Positions 55,133-63,671 of a stretch of DNA of 64,000 bases are shown here, in pieces; the first letter of the stretch is position 1; the number at the start of each line of letters is the position of its first letter. The notes beneath the pieces were generated by a model. That model was not told the origin of the DNA, made no database searches, and saw only the letters and a list, made by a program, of their open reading frames with translations. Position numbers and translations under genes: made by a program. This stretch comes from SAR86 cluster bacterium (GTDB lineage: Bacteria > Pseudomonadota > Gammaproteobacteria > Magnimaribacterales > TMED112): positions 922,156-986,155 of the forward strand of contig CP097967.1 in NCBI GenBank assembly GCA_023703535.1. Reading direction: 5' to 3'.

Positions 55133-56428
55133 TTAAGCCATTAATTTTTCTATTTCATCAGAATGTGATGGCACTTCATTAGTTAAATTAATAGACCCTT
55201 TATTTGTTGCTAGAATATCATCTTCAATTCGGATTCCAATGCCTTTCCACTTTGAATCTACAGGCGCTGACTCATTAATATATATGCCTGGCTCAATAGT
55301 CATAATCATATTTTCTTTAAATTTAATTTCTTCATCTTTGTATGTATAAGGACTGTCATCATGAACATCTAGTCCAATCCAATGACCGATTTTATGATAA
55401 TAAAATTCCCTAAATAATTTCTTTTCAAGAATTTCTTCTAGTGGCTCTTTTAAAAAACCAAGGTCCTTTAATCCTTGTGAAATTACTTCTTCTGAGGTTT
55501 TTTGAGGATTCATGCATGAATTTCCTACAACAATAGCTTCAGTAGATTTCTTATGTGCTTCTAGAACAACTTCATAAATTGCTTTTTGCTCTGCTGAAAA
55601 TTTTCCGCTTATAGGAAATGTTCTTGTTATGTCAGAGGCGTAGTAATTATATTCACAACCAGCATCTACTAAAACTAGATCAGATTCCTTAATAGTTTTA
55701 TTGTTTTCAATATAATGAAGAATGCATGCATTACTTCCACCCGCAACAATTGGGGTGTAAGAAGGAAAATTTGAGCCCCCTTCCCTAAAATAATTTAAAT
55801 ATAAACTCTCTATATCAAATTCAGACATTCCTTTCTTTATATTCATCAAAGCTTTTTTATGTGCTTTTGCAGCAATTTCACAAGATTTTCTCATCAAACT
55901 TAACTCATGTTCATCCTTTATAAGTCTCATCATCCCCAGTTCATTTGAGAAATTTTTTATATCAATATTTGCTTGATGTCTCTCAAGATTATTTGCCTTA
56001 TTTACCCATGAGCTAACAGATGCATCAAAGTTTTTATCTTTACCAATTAAGCAGTAAAGATTTGTTTTTCCCTTGATCATTTCCGGTATTAAATTTTCTT
56101 TTTCTGTAATATCAAAACATTCGTCAAATCCAAAGGTTCCTTTTGCGCCATCAACTCCATGCATGAACCCATCCCATTTTTCTAATTCAAGATTTCTTTC
56201 TCTACAAAAGAGAGTTGATTTGCCATTATTTTCTATCATTATTAAAGAATCAGGTTCAACAAAGCCAGATAAATAATAAAAGTTGCTATCTTGTCGGAAA
56301 AAATAACTTGAATCATTGTTTCTAAATTTGAGATTTGCAGAGTTAATTAAAAAGCATGAGTTGCTTTCCATAAGTTTTGAAATCTCTTTTCTTCTTTTTA
56401 CGTATGTTTTATTGTTAAAATCATCCAT
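55133..56428 (-). CDS. pepP: Xaa-Pro aminopeptidase
   Basis: About 431 residues. The N-terminal creatinase-like domain has SYFFRQDSNFYYLSGF. The pita-bread catalytic domain has LVLVDAGCEYNYYASDITRT with the metal Asp pair, YYHKIGHWIGLDVHDDSPY with the His, ENMIMTIEPGIYI and GIGIRIEDDILAT with the Glu ligands. It removes N-terminal residues before Pro. I use the ATG at 56426-56428; a GTG two codons earlier is possible. The ubiH-like gene follows after 2 bases. Confidence 0.93.
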   Translation of the reverse strand: MDDFNNKTYVKRRKEISKLMESNSCFLINSANLKFRNNDSSYFFRQDSNFYYLSGFVEPDSLIMIENNGKSTLFCRERNLELEKWDGFMHGVDGAKGTFGFDECFDITEKENLIPEMIKGKTNLYCLIGKDKNFDASVSSWVNKANNLERHQANIDIKNFSNELGMMRLIKDEHELSLMRKSCEIAAKAHKKALMNIKKGMSEFDIESLYLNYFREGGSNFPSYTPIVAGGSNACILHYIENNKTIKESDLVLVDAGCEYNYYASDITRTFPISGKFSAEQKAIYEVVLEAHKKSTEAIVVGNSCMNPQKTSEEVISQGLKDLGFLKEPLEEILEKKLFREFYYHKIGHWIGLDVHDDSPYTYKDEEIKFKENMIMTIEPGIYINESAPVDSKWKGIGIRIEDDILATNKGSINLTNEVPSHSDEIEKLMA

Positions 56429-56442
56429 GAACACGTAATATT

Positions 56443-56622
56443 ATGCATGAAAAAATCAAAAATTTATCAGAACTTGTAGATAAACTCATAGAGCTCAACT
56501 TCAAGGTAAAAACAGAAAATAAATCGCTCAAAGGGAAAATAATAGAACTAGAACAAAAAATTTCTAATTTAGTTAAAGAAAATCAACTATTAGTGATGGA
56601 TTCAAAAGATAAGAATGAGTGA
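56443..56622 (+). CDS. Short coiled-coil protein, TIGR02449-like
   Basis: The frame from the ATG at 56443-56445 encodes 59 residues, almost all one helix with a leucine/isoleucine heptad pattern (LSELVDKLIELN, LKGKIIELEQKISNLVKEN). Small coiled-coil proteins of about 65 residues (TIGR02449 as I recall) lie at this spot, divergent from pepP and before zapA, in many gammaproteobacteria. It may relate to cell division like ZapB, but this is not shown. zapA does not follow here. Its end overlaps the next gene by 8 bases. Confidence 0.65.
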   Translation: MHEKIKNLSELVDKLIELNFKVKTENKSLKGKIIELEQKISNLVKENQLLVMDSKDKNE

Positions 56623-57472
56623 TCAATTTTCCGGAACTAAAGAAGTATCAGAAAAGCTGGCATTTAATCTTGAAGATTTAAATATTTATTTAGAAAAAAA
56701 AGATATTAATATCGGAAACATTTTAAATTATGAACAATTTAAGGGTGGTCAATCTAACCCAACATATCTTTTAACCTCAGAAAATAACAAATATGTTTTA
56801 AGAAGAAAGCCACCAGGTAAGCTGCTTAAATCTGCACATGCTGTTGATAGAGAATATAAAGTCTTAACATCACTTCAAAACACTGAAGTACCAACCCCAA
56901 AAACAATTCATCTTTGTGAAGATGAATCTGTAATAGGAACAATTTTTTACATAATGGAATTTTGTGATGGAAATATTTTCTGGGATCCATTTGCTTCTGA
57001 AATTGATAAGGGAAGAAGGTCACTTGTGTTTGATCAACTTAATCAAGGAATATCTCTTTTACACATCCAAGATATTAAAACTTTAGAGCTTGAAGATTTT
57101 GGAAAAGCTGGAAATTATATTGAACGTCAAGTCTCTAGATGGACAAAACAATATTTTGATTCAGAGACAGAGAAAATTGATTCAATGCATAAACTAATTG
57201 AATGGCTACCTAAAAGAATTCCTAAACAAAAATATGTTTCCATTGTTCATGGAGATTATCGATTAGATAATGTGGTTTTTGATAACAACGACAATAATAT
57301 TGCGATTTTAGACTGGGAGCTTTCGACAATTGGAGATCCTCTTGCTGACTTTGGATATCATTGTCTGTTGTGGCATATAGGGAAAATTGATAATGATGTT
57401 GCCAAAGGGTTAGGAATACCAAATGAGGATGAATATCTGAAAAAATATCTTTCCAGAACGAAAATGCAGTGA
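56615..57472 (+). CDS. APH/ACAD10-11-like kinase, C-terminally shortened
   Basis: The 285-residue protein has the aminoglycoside-phosphotransferase-type fold: FKGGQSNPTYLL, YVLRRKPPGKLLKSAHAVDR with Lys, YIMEFCDGNIFWDP, the catalytic loop VHGDYRLDNVVFD and the metal-binding ILDWELSTIGDPLADFGYH. Relatives usually run to about 340-360 residues. This one stops right after the GLGIPNEDEYLKKYL block, so the last helical part is missing. It may still be active because the catalytic core is complete. The next gene starts 4 bases before its stop. Confidence 0.75.
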   Translation: MSDQFSGTKEVSEKLAFNLEDLNIYLEKKDINIGNILNYEQFKGGQSNPTYLLTSENNKYVLRRKPPGKLLKSAHAVDREYKVLTSLQNTEVPTPKTIHLCEDESVIGTIFYIMEFCDGNIFWDPFASEIDKGRRSLVFDQLNQGISLLHIQDIKTLELEDFGKAGNYIERQVSRWTKQYFDSETEKIDSMHKLIEWLPKRIPKQKYVSIVHGDYRLDNVVFDNNDNNIAILDWELSTIGDPLADFGYHCLLWHIGKIDNDVAKGLGIPNEDEYLKKYLSRTKMQ

Positions 57473-58251
57473 ATATTGATTTACTCTTAGACAAAATGTG
57501 GAAAATGTATACAAGCTATACTCCATCAGCGAACCAAATCTCAAAACTATTTAATGAAGAAGTTACAAATGATCACATAGCTTTCAGAACTTTCAATACC
57601 GAGCATCTCAGTATAAACAGACAAGCAAAATTTCTTGAACAATATGGTTATTATCATGGAGGTGACTATGACTTTAAAGTTAAAAAACTTAAGGCAATTC
57701 ATCTTGAAAATGATGACGAGAATAGACCTAAAATATTCTTATCTGAGCTCTTATGTGAAGAGTTTTCTAATGAACTGCAAAACGTAGTAGTTGAAATTTC
57801 AGAAAAAACTAAGGATATATCTCCAGAAGAACTTTTGCTTGGTGGAAGAAAGTGGAATATTGATTTAGATACATATAATAGTTTGGCTAAAGAGTCAGAA
57901 TATGCTTCTTGGCTATATATTTGGGGTTTTTGTCCAAATCATTTTACTATTTCAGTAAATCACCTAGAAAATTTCTCCAGTTTGATTGAAGTAAACAATC
58001 TTCTTAAAAAAAATAATTTCAAATTAAATATATCAGGAGGGGAAATAAAGGGATCAAAAGAGGAGCTTCTTGAGCAATCATCAATACTCGCAGATGAGAT
58101 GCCAGTATTTTTTGGAAACTCAAAACAAATTCTTCCAAGCTGTTATTACGAATTTGCAAAAAGGTATCCTGGTAAAGATGGCAAAATCTATCAAGGTTTT
58201 GTAGCAAAGTCAGCTGATAAGATTTTTGAAAGTACGAATAAAAAAAATTAG
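57469..58251 (+). CDS. DUF1338 family protein (2-oxoadipate dioxygenase/decarboxylase-like)
   Basis: The 260-residue protein is the short form of DUF1338. It has DHIAFRTFNTEH near residue 35 with the metal His and the substrate Arg, then YHGGDYDF, a middle region, NHFTISVNHLENF, SGGEIKGSKEELLEQSSIL and PSCYYEFAKRYP. The family includes HglS/YdcJ iron enzymes of lysine catabolism; the substrate of the short form is not known to me. The start is GTG at 57469. It converges on folK with a 4-base overlap. Confidence 0.8.
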   Translation: MNIDLLLDKMWKMYTSYTPSANQISKLFNEEVTNDHIAFRTFNTEHLSINRQAKFLEQYGYYHGGDYDFKVKKLKAIHLENDDENRPKIFLSELLCEEFSNELQNVVVEISEKTKDISPEELLLGGRKWNIDLDTYNSLAKESEYASWLYIWGFCPNHFTISVNHLENFSSLIEVNNLLKKNNFKLNISGGEIKGSKEELLEQSSILADEMPVFFGNSKQILPSCYYEFAKRYPGKDGKIYQGFVAKSADKIFESTNKKN

Positions 58252-58649
58252 TCTTTTATCTCTGAATAAGGAATTTTAATAAAATCATGATTCTTTATAT
58301 CTGGGTCGGGCATTTGATACCCTTCAATTATCGCTTCTTCACTGTTCCAATCAATAATATCTAAATCTAGAGTTCTAGGTGTAAATTTATTATTGGGATC
58401 TCTTACCCTTCCGCAATGTAACTCTATTTTTTTTAATTCAGAAAGAGTTTCTCTAAATGATGATTTAGTTTTGCATTTGAGCACCATATTTATAAAGCTA
58501 TTTCCGTCCATTCCAACCGGATCAGAATAATACTCTTTGCTCATTGAATCAATTTCAATAATCTTTGATTTATGAATTAAATCGATTCCTTTCTCAATAT
58601 TTATTTGTGGCTTGATATTTGAACCAACTAATACATAAAACTTATTCAT
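58248..58649 (-). CDS. folK: 2-amino-4-hydroxy-6-hydroxymethyldihydropteridine pyrophosphokinase
   Basis: The 133-residue HPPK opens FYVLVGSNIKPQINIEKGI. The ATP/metal block is GRVRDPNNKFTPRTLDLDI with the Arg pair and both Asp. FINMVLKCKT is the conserved middle. It is shorter than E. coli FolK (159). It is coupled to folB by an 8-base overlap, so the two successive steps of folate synthesis are made together. Confidence 0.92.
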   Translation of the reverse strand: MNKFYVLVGSNIKPQINIEKGIDLIHKSKIIEIDSMSKEYYSDPVGMDGNSFINMVLKCKTKSSFRETLSELKKIELHCGRVRDPNNKFTPRTLDLDIIDWNSEEAIIEGYQMPDPDIKNHDFIKIPYSEIKD

Positions 58650-59004
58650 ATGATTTAGAGTCTCTCTCTATAATCACTCCGACATCTTTTGAAAATCTTA
58701 ATGCACCAGGTTTTGAAACTCTTAGCTTAATCCATTTAACTTTATACTGTTTAATGACCATCTCTGCTATTTTTTCAGCAAAAGTTTCAACAAGTTCAAA
58801 TTTATTCTCTTCGACAAAGGAAATAATAGCTTTAGTTATAGATTTATAATCAGTGGCGGCTTCAATAGTATCTTTTTTAGCAGCAGCTGAGTTATCTTGG
58901 TTTATTTCATAGGAGATGCTAATTTTTTGTTTGATTTTTTTTTCCCAATCAAAAATTCCAATTGTGCCCATTACTTCTAAGTCTTTTACGTAAATTTTAT
59001 CCAT
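58642..59004 (-). CDS. folB: Dihydroneopterin aldolase
   Basis: The 120-residue protein starts at the ATG 59002-59004, giving MDKIYVKDLEVMGTIGIFDWE, the standard FolB opening with the conserved Glu of the next strand near it. ATDYKSITKAI and LVETFAEKIAEM carry the active-site residues, and VSKPGALRFSKDVGV closes the fold with the Lys. The gene follows tsaD by 5 bases. Confidence 0.92.
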   Translation of the reverse strand: MDKIYVKDLEVMGTIGIFDWEKKIKQKISISYEINQDNSAAAKKDTIEAATDYKSITKAIISFVEENKFELVETFAEKIAEMVIKQYKVKWIKLRVSKPGALRFSKDVGVIIERDSKSYE

Positions 59005-59009
59005 GGTTA

Positions 59010-60008
59010 TTAAATTTCCTCCACTGCCCATCTTGGCCTAGGAAAAATATTCTTTTCAATTAATAGATTATATTTCTTTCTAATAAAACCTGCATATGCA
59101 ATCATTGCTGCGTTATCGGTGCAATATTCGAATTTTGGATAAAAAACTTCAATACCCTCCTCATCTGCAATTTGTTTTAAAACTTGCCTAAGGTTTTTGT
59201 TTGCAGCAACACCCCCAGAGCAAATAATTTTTTTTATTCCTGTTTTCTTCGATGCTTTAAAAAGTTTAAAAGCTAAAATATCTATAACTGCTTCTTGAAA
59301 TGATGCGGCTACATCAGGATAATCACTAACTTGTAATTCTTCTAGTTGATATAAGACTGAGGTTTTTAAACCACTAAAGCTAAAATCCAGATTATCTTCA
59401 GATTTTAATGCTCTTGGAAAGTTAAATCTTTTTGAATCACCGTTTTCAGCAAGTTTTGAAACTTTTGGACCGCCTGGATACTCTAAACCAAGCAATTTAC
59501 CTACTTTATCAAATGCTTCTCCACATGCATCATCAATTGTTTCACCAATAACCTTATATGTCCCAAAACTTTCACAGACAATAATTTGTGTATGTCCTCC
59601 TGAAACTAAAAGACAGATATATGGTGGTTTCAGTTCACTATATTCCATACATGGAGCAAGTATATGTCCCTCCAGATGGTTTATAGGAATTAGACCGACA
59701 TCTAATAACTTCGACAATGTCTTTGCTACAGTATCACCAATTAGAAGTGATCCAATTAACCCTGGCCCAGCGGTATATGAAATGAAATTTATATTTTTCA
59801 GCTTTTCACCAGACTCATTTAAGAGATTTTCTAAAAGTGGAATTATCTTTAAACTATGGTCTCTAGCAGCAATTTCAGGCACAACACCCCCATATTCTTT
59901 AAATAGATCTACTTGTGAGTGTACAGAATTAGCTACAAGTCCATTTTCCTCTGAGTAAATAGCAAGTGCAGTTTCATCACACGATGTTTCAATGCCTAAT
60001 ATATTCAT
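59010..60008 (-). CDS. tsaD: tRNA N6-threonylcarbamoyladenosine transferase
   Basis: The 332-residue ASKHA-fold protein opens ILGIETSCDETALAIY. The metal His pair is in INHLEGHILAPCME; LLVSGGHTQIIV, ACGEAFDKVGKLLGLEYPGG and ICSGGVAANKNLRQ are further family blocks. With TsaE, encoded upstream in the window, it makes t6A37. It is divergent from rpsU across 42 bases, as in E. coli. Confidence 0.95.
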   Translation of the reverse strand: MNILGIETSCDETALAIYSEENGLVANSVHSQVDLFKEYGGVVPEIAARDHSLKIIPLLENLLNESGEKLKNINFISYTAGPGLIGSLLIGDTVAKTLSKLLDVGLIPINHLEGHILAPCMEYSELKPPYICLLVSGGHTQIIVCESFGTYKVIGETIDDACGEAFDKVGKLLGLEYPGGPKVSKLAENGDSKRFNFPRALKSEDNLDFSFSGLKTSVLYQLEELQVSDYPDVAASFQEAVIDILAFKLFKASKKTGIKKIICSGGVAANKNLRQVLKQIADEEGIEVFYPKFEYCTDNAAMIAYAGFIRKKYNLLIEKNIFPRPRWAVEEI

Positions 60009-60050
60009 TGTTGATTCTCATCAAATAACCCTTAAAATACTCTCTACATT

Positions 60051-60260
60051 ATGCCAAGTATAAAAATTAAAGAAACTGAATCATTTGATGTTGGTTTAAG
60101 AAAATTCAGAAGAGCTTGCGAAAGAGCAGGTGTCGTTAATGAAATAAGAAAAAGAGAATTCTATGAAAAGCCAACAGAAGAGAGAAAAAGAAAAGCTGCT
60201 GCGGCTCTAAAAAGAAACTATAAAAGAGTTATGAAAGACTCCTTCTCTAAGCTTAAATAA
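60051..60260 (+). CDS. rpsU: 30S ribosomal protein S21
   Basis: The 69-residue protein is highly basic and reads [20 protein letters not shown], then [20 protein letters not shown], the standard S21 sequence. It is needed for initiation on natural mRNAs. yqeY follows after one base. The dnaG and rpoD genes that usually complete this macromolecular synthesis operon are absent here. Confidence 0.96.
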   Translation: MPSIKIKETESFDVGLRKFRRACERAGVVNEIRKREFYEKPTEERKRKAAAALKRNYKRVMKDSFSKLK

Positions 60261-60261
60261 C

Positions 60262-60705
60262 TTGGAATCTTTAAAAGATAAAATCAATTCAAAATTAAAA
60301 GAAGCAATGTTGGCAAAAAACGTTTTTGTCCGCGACACGCTTAGACTCATAACTTCTGAAATTAAAAGATTTGAGGTAGATAACAGATCTGAAGTGAAAG
60401 ACGAAGATGTAATCTCTATTCTTAAGAAAATGTCGAAGCAAAGAAAAGATTCAATAGAACAATATTCAAAAGGAGGTAGACCAGACCTTGAAAAAATTGA
60501 GTCTGATGAATTAAAAATAATCGATGAATATTTACCTGTGGCAGTTCAAGGTGAGGAACTTCAGGCAATCATTAAAGAAATTATTGCTGAAAAGGGTCTT
60601 GAAGGTATGCAAGGAATGGGCATCTTAATGAAAGAACTAAAAAGCTTGCATCCTAATGCTGACATGTCCCAAGCCAGCAATTATGCCAAAGAGTTTTTAT
60701 CTTGA
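60262..60705 (+). CDS. yqeY: GatB/YqeY family protein
   Basis: The 147-residue helical protein has LKEAMLAKNVFVRDTLRLIT, VISILKKMSKQRKDSIEQY and GMQGMGILMKELK, typical of the YqeY form of the GatB C-terminal domain. Its exact job is unknown; a role around tRNA is supposed from the family. The start is TTG at 60262, one base after rpsU. It converges on the amidohydrolase gene with a 9-base overlap. Confidence 0.9.
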   Translation: MESLKDKINSKLKEAMLAKNVFVRDTLRLITSEIKRFEVDNRSEVKDEDVISILKKMSKQRKDSIEQYSKGGRPDLEKIESDELKIIDEYLPVAVQGEELQAIIKEIIAEKGLEGMQGMGILMKELKSLHPNADMSQASNYAKEFLS

Positions 60706-61953
60706 TCTATAAGAATTAGGTAATTCCTCTTCTTTTGTATATCTCTCAGTCAATTCATCATACCTATTAGATAAATCTTGTTTTGAACCGTCTATAAAAA
60801 CTGTTTCCACTTGTGTCATAAGTTCTAGTGGATCATTATCCCAAATAGCCAAATCAGCATCATAACCAATTGCTATAACTCCAACATTTTTAATATCAAA
60901 AATTTCTGCAGGGTTTGATGTTACTGATGCAAGCGCCTCATTATAACTAACTCCTAATGCAACTGCATTGCCTGCTGATTGTGTAGCTAAATATGCATTA
61001 TGAGCACCTGATGATTGATCATAATAAAAGGCCAATTTAACTCCGGCACTATGAAGACGTGAAACATTTTCATAAGTAGCATTTAATGAATCAAATGACC
61101 CTGGTATGTTATTTAAAGGATCCATAATTACAGGAACTTCTGCTTTCGAAATTTCTTCAGCTACCATATGTCCCTCATTTGCTTCCCATAAGACAAGATT
61201 TATATTTTCTGATTTTGCCATTTCCAAAACTTTTAAAATATCTGTAGCTTTGTTAACTCGTACAACCAATGGCATCTCTTTATTAATAACTTTCTGAATT
61301 GCTTCTAAATCTCTTTTTGTAAATCTATATTCGTTATCAGTCCCATAAAAAAATTGGATTTGATCTGCTTTCGTAGAGTCATATCCATTTCTTACATAGG
61401 AAAATAAATCTTCTATAAACATTAAATTTGCAGCTCTAGAATCGTCGTATGACTGGCCATAACTTGTAAGCAACCCAAGAGGTCCTTGTTTTTTTTGTTT
61501 GAGGCCATTGTTTATTTTTGTATATGACAACAATCCAGCAAAGTATCCAGAAGCGCTTGGTATATTTACAGTTGACGTGACACCTTTTGATCTATTTAGT
61601 CTAATTGCTTGTGAAAAGGGATTGAAAGCATCGCTTGGATCAAACCCAGCATTATATGTTTCAGAACGTATATCAATAGTTTCTGGTAAAGCTCCAATTT
61701 CAATTAAACCTAATGCAGAAAAAACAATTAATCCAGGTGTAATGTATTTACCGTCAGAATTTATTACATTTTCTGAAACGCTTGAATCGATTTCATCCTC
61801 AATGGAAATTATTAAACCCTCATCAACTAAGATATCTTTTTTTACAAACCCTACGTTTGGAAGAAATACATTTCCTCCTTTTAATAAATACATATCATCA
61901 GCATGAGGAAAAAGAAAAAACGGAAATAAAATTAAAAATCTTATTAATCTCAT
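60697..61953 (-). CDS. Secreted amidohydrolase-like protein lacking the HxH metal motif
   Basis: About 418 residues. The signal peptide is MRLIRFLILFPFFLFPHADD. The amidohydrolase composite domain is seen at both ends (KYITPGLI, then AIGYDADLAIWDNDPLELMT). Where active members have GLIDxHxH, this protein reads GLIVFSALGLIEIG, so the first two metal ligands are gone. It may be a non-catalytic partner of the preceding enzyme. I start at the ATG at 61951-61953, which overlaps the upstream stop (TAATG) behind a GGGAGGAAA Shine-Dalgarno. Confidence 0.8.
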   Translation of the reverse strand: MRLIRFLILFPFFLFPHADDMYLLKGGNVFLPNVGFVKKDILVDEGLIISIEDEIDSSVSENVINSDGKYITPGLIVFSALGLIEIGALPETIDIRSETYNAGFDPSDAFNPFSQAIRLNRSKGVTSTVNIPSASGYFAGLLSYTKINNGLKQKKQGPLGLLTSYGQSYDDSRAANLMFIEDLFSYVRNGYDSTKADQIQFFYGTDNEYRFTKRDLEAIQKVINKEMPLVVRVNKATDILKVLEMAKSENINLVLWEANEGHMVAEEISKAEVPVIMDPLNNIPGSFDSLNATYENVSRLHSAGVKLAFYYDQSSGAHNAYLATQSAGNAVALGVSYNEALASVTSNPAEIFDIKNVGVIAIGYDADLAIWDNDPLELMTQVETVFIDGSKQDLSNRYDELTERYTKEEELPNSYRSR

Positions 61954-63335
61954 TATTTTTCCTCCCACTCTTTTATACCAATATCAAAATCTGTATGCGG
62001 CATGAAATTAGATGCTTTATCGAATGTTAGAGCTCCATCGATATATACTTGTTCAGCTTTTGTGTAAACGCTAAATGGATTACCGCTCCAAATTACTAAA
62101 TCAGCATCTTTTCCTAAATCCAAAGTTCCTGTCTTATCTAATATTCCAAGTGATTTCGCAGGATTTTTTGTGAGCCAAGTCATTGCTCTAGCTTCTGAAA
62201 TTTCAAATCCTGCTCTTCTTCCTGCTGCTAATGCTTTAGCTGCTTCCTGATTAAGTCTTTGTATTCCGCTTGCACTATCTGAGTGCACTATTGCACAACC
62301 CGCACCACCTCGAGCCTGATCAACTATTGCAATGTTGGCGATAGTCATATCATATGCTTCATGTTTAAACCCCCACCAATCTGCCCAAAGAGCTGCACAT
62401 ATTCCCTCATCGGCAAGGAGATCAGCAATTTTATAGGCTTCTACACCATGGTGAAATGTTGAAACTTTGTATCCAAACTCTTGAGATATATTGATCATAG
62501 TAGCCATTTCGTCAGCTCTATAACAGTGATTATGAACAAGAATTTTCCCATCTAACACACCTACTAGAGTCTCGTTTTTTATATCTCTGTATTCTGGATC
62601 TCTTTCTAAACGTTTTTTATGATTTTCTGCTCCTATCCATGCTTTTCTATAACCAGCAACATTTCCCATTCTTGTTGATGGTCCTCTTGATCTATAAACT
62701 CTTTTGGGGTTTTCTCCACATGCCATTTTAAGTGAATGAGGTGCATCAGGAAATTTCATATCAGGAACAGTATTTGCGGAAACATTTTTAAGGGTAACCC
62801 CTCTTCCACCAAATAAATTTGCTGAGCCAGGCAAAACATGGAAAGTAGTTACTCCTCCAGCTAAAGCAAGTTTATATTGTGGATCTTGAGACCAAACACT
62901 ATGCTCTGCCCAAACTTCAGCTGTTACTGGATTTGTTGCTTCATTACCATCACTACTAGTTCTTACACCTGGAGCAGGATAGACTCCCATATGCGAATGG
63001 TTATCAACTATTCCTGGAGTTACATATTTTCCAGTTGCATCAATCTCTCTCGCACCCTCTACCTCCAAATCAACTCCAAGATTTTTAATTTTTCCATCAG
63101 AAAAATGCACATCAAAATCAAGAAATTTGTTCCCGTTACCATCAAAAATGGTCGCATTTCTAATTACTACATTTTCAGATTTAAGGGGGGTATACGTGGA
63201 AGCATAGGTTCCATGAATATCATCTTCAAAATTTTTTGCTGAGCCCTCAATCTCAGATTTAAAAATTGATGGAGCATCGGAACCACATCCATATAAAACA
63301 GCTAATGTAAGCAGTACAATTAATTTTTTTATCAT
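61953..63335 (-). CDS. Amidohydrolase lipoprotein (imidazolonepropionase-like family)
   Basis: The 460-residue protein has the lipobox VLYGC with Cys17. The metallo-hydrolase core has TPGIVDNHSHMGVYP with HxH, KILVHNHCY, VSTFHHGVEAY and IVHSDSASGIQRLN with the catalytic Asp, and closes with GTLDLGKDADLVIWSGNPF. It probably cleaves a cyclic amide or peptide-like bond in the periplasm. The first 91 residues are repeated exactly in the fragment directly upstream, through a 293-bp tandem duplication. The second amidohydrolase gene follows with a one-base overlap. Confidence 0.88.
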   Translation of the reverse strand: MIKKLIVLLTLAVLYGCGSDAPSIFKSEIEGSAKNFEDDIHGTYASTYTPLKSENVVIRNATIFDGNGNKFLDFDVHFSDGKIKNLGVDLEVEGAREIDATGKYVTPGIVDNHSHMGVYPAPGVRTSSDGNEATNPVTAEVWAEHSVWSQDPQYKLALAGGVTTFHVLPGSANLFGGRGVTLKNVSANTVPDMKFPDAPHSLKMACGENPKRVYRSRGPSTRMGNVAGYRKAWIGAENHKKRLERDPEYRDIKNETLVGVLDGKILVHNHCYRADEMATMINISQEFGYKVSTFHHGVEAYKIADLLADEGICAALWADWWGFKHEAYDMTIANIAIVDQARGGAGCAIVHSDSASGIQRLNQEAAKALAAGRRAGFEISEARAMTWLTKNPAKSLGILDKTGTLDLGKDADLVIWSGNPFSVYTKAEQVYIDGALTFDKASNFMPHTDFDIGIKEWEEK

Positions 63336-63352
63336 GACTTTTTCCTTAGATG
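63060..63352. repeat. 293-bp tandem direct repeat, copy 1
   Basis: This copy covers the leader and the first 91 codons of the complete amidohydrolase gene. It is identical, base for base as far as I can read, to 63353-63645. The identity runs 2 bases further (TA), which marks the 2-bp microhomology at the join. Confidence 0.95.
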
Positions 63353-63628
63353 TACCTCCAAATCAACTCCAAGATTTTTAATTTTTCCATCAGAAAAATG
63401 CACATCAAAATCAAGAAATTTGTTCCCGTTACCATCAAAAATGGTCGCATTTCTAATTACTACATTTTCAGATTTAAGGGGGGTATACGTGGAAGCATAG
63501 GTTCCATGAATATCATCTTCAAAATTTTTTGCTGAGCCCTCAATCTCAGATTTAAAAATTGATGGAGCATCGGAACCACATCCATATAAAACAGCTAATG
63601 TAAGCAGTACAATTAATTTTTTTATCAT
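63332..63628 (-). pseudogene. Duplicated 5' fragment of the amidohydrolase lipoprotein gene
   Basis: This frame gives 98 residues. The first 91 are identical to the start of the complete neighbour, including the lipobox; the last seven (HLRKKS after the join) come from reading into the old 5' leader, and the stop overlaps the complete gene's ATG (ATGA). It would make a small lipoprotein without an enzyme core. It is the by-product of the tandem duplication. If the native promoter lies upstream of both, translation of the full gene may now depend on this fragment. Confidence 0.85.
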
Positions 63629-63645
63629 GACTTTTTCCTTAGATG
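63353..63645. repeat. 293-bp tandem direct repeat, copy 2
   Basis: This is the upstream copy with the original gene leader. The perfect identity means a very recent event or an assembly error at a contig join. Confidence 0.95.
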
Positions 63646-63671
63646 TATAATAGTAAACAACTATTACACCT

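Noticed and set aside
62877-63535. Plus-strand frames over the amidohydrolase and its duplicate
   Set aside because: Antisense shadows; their shared sequence is only the 293-bp duplication.
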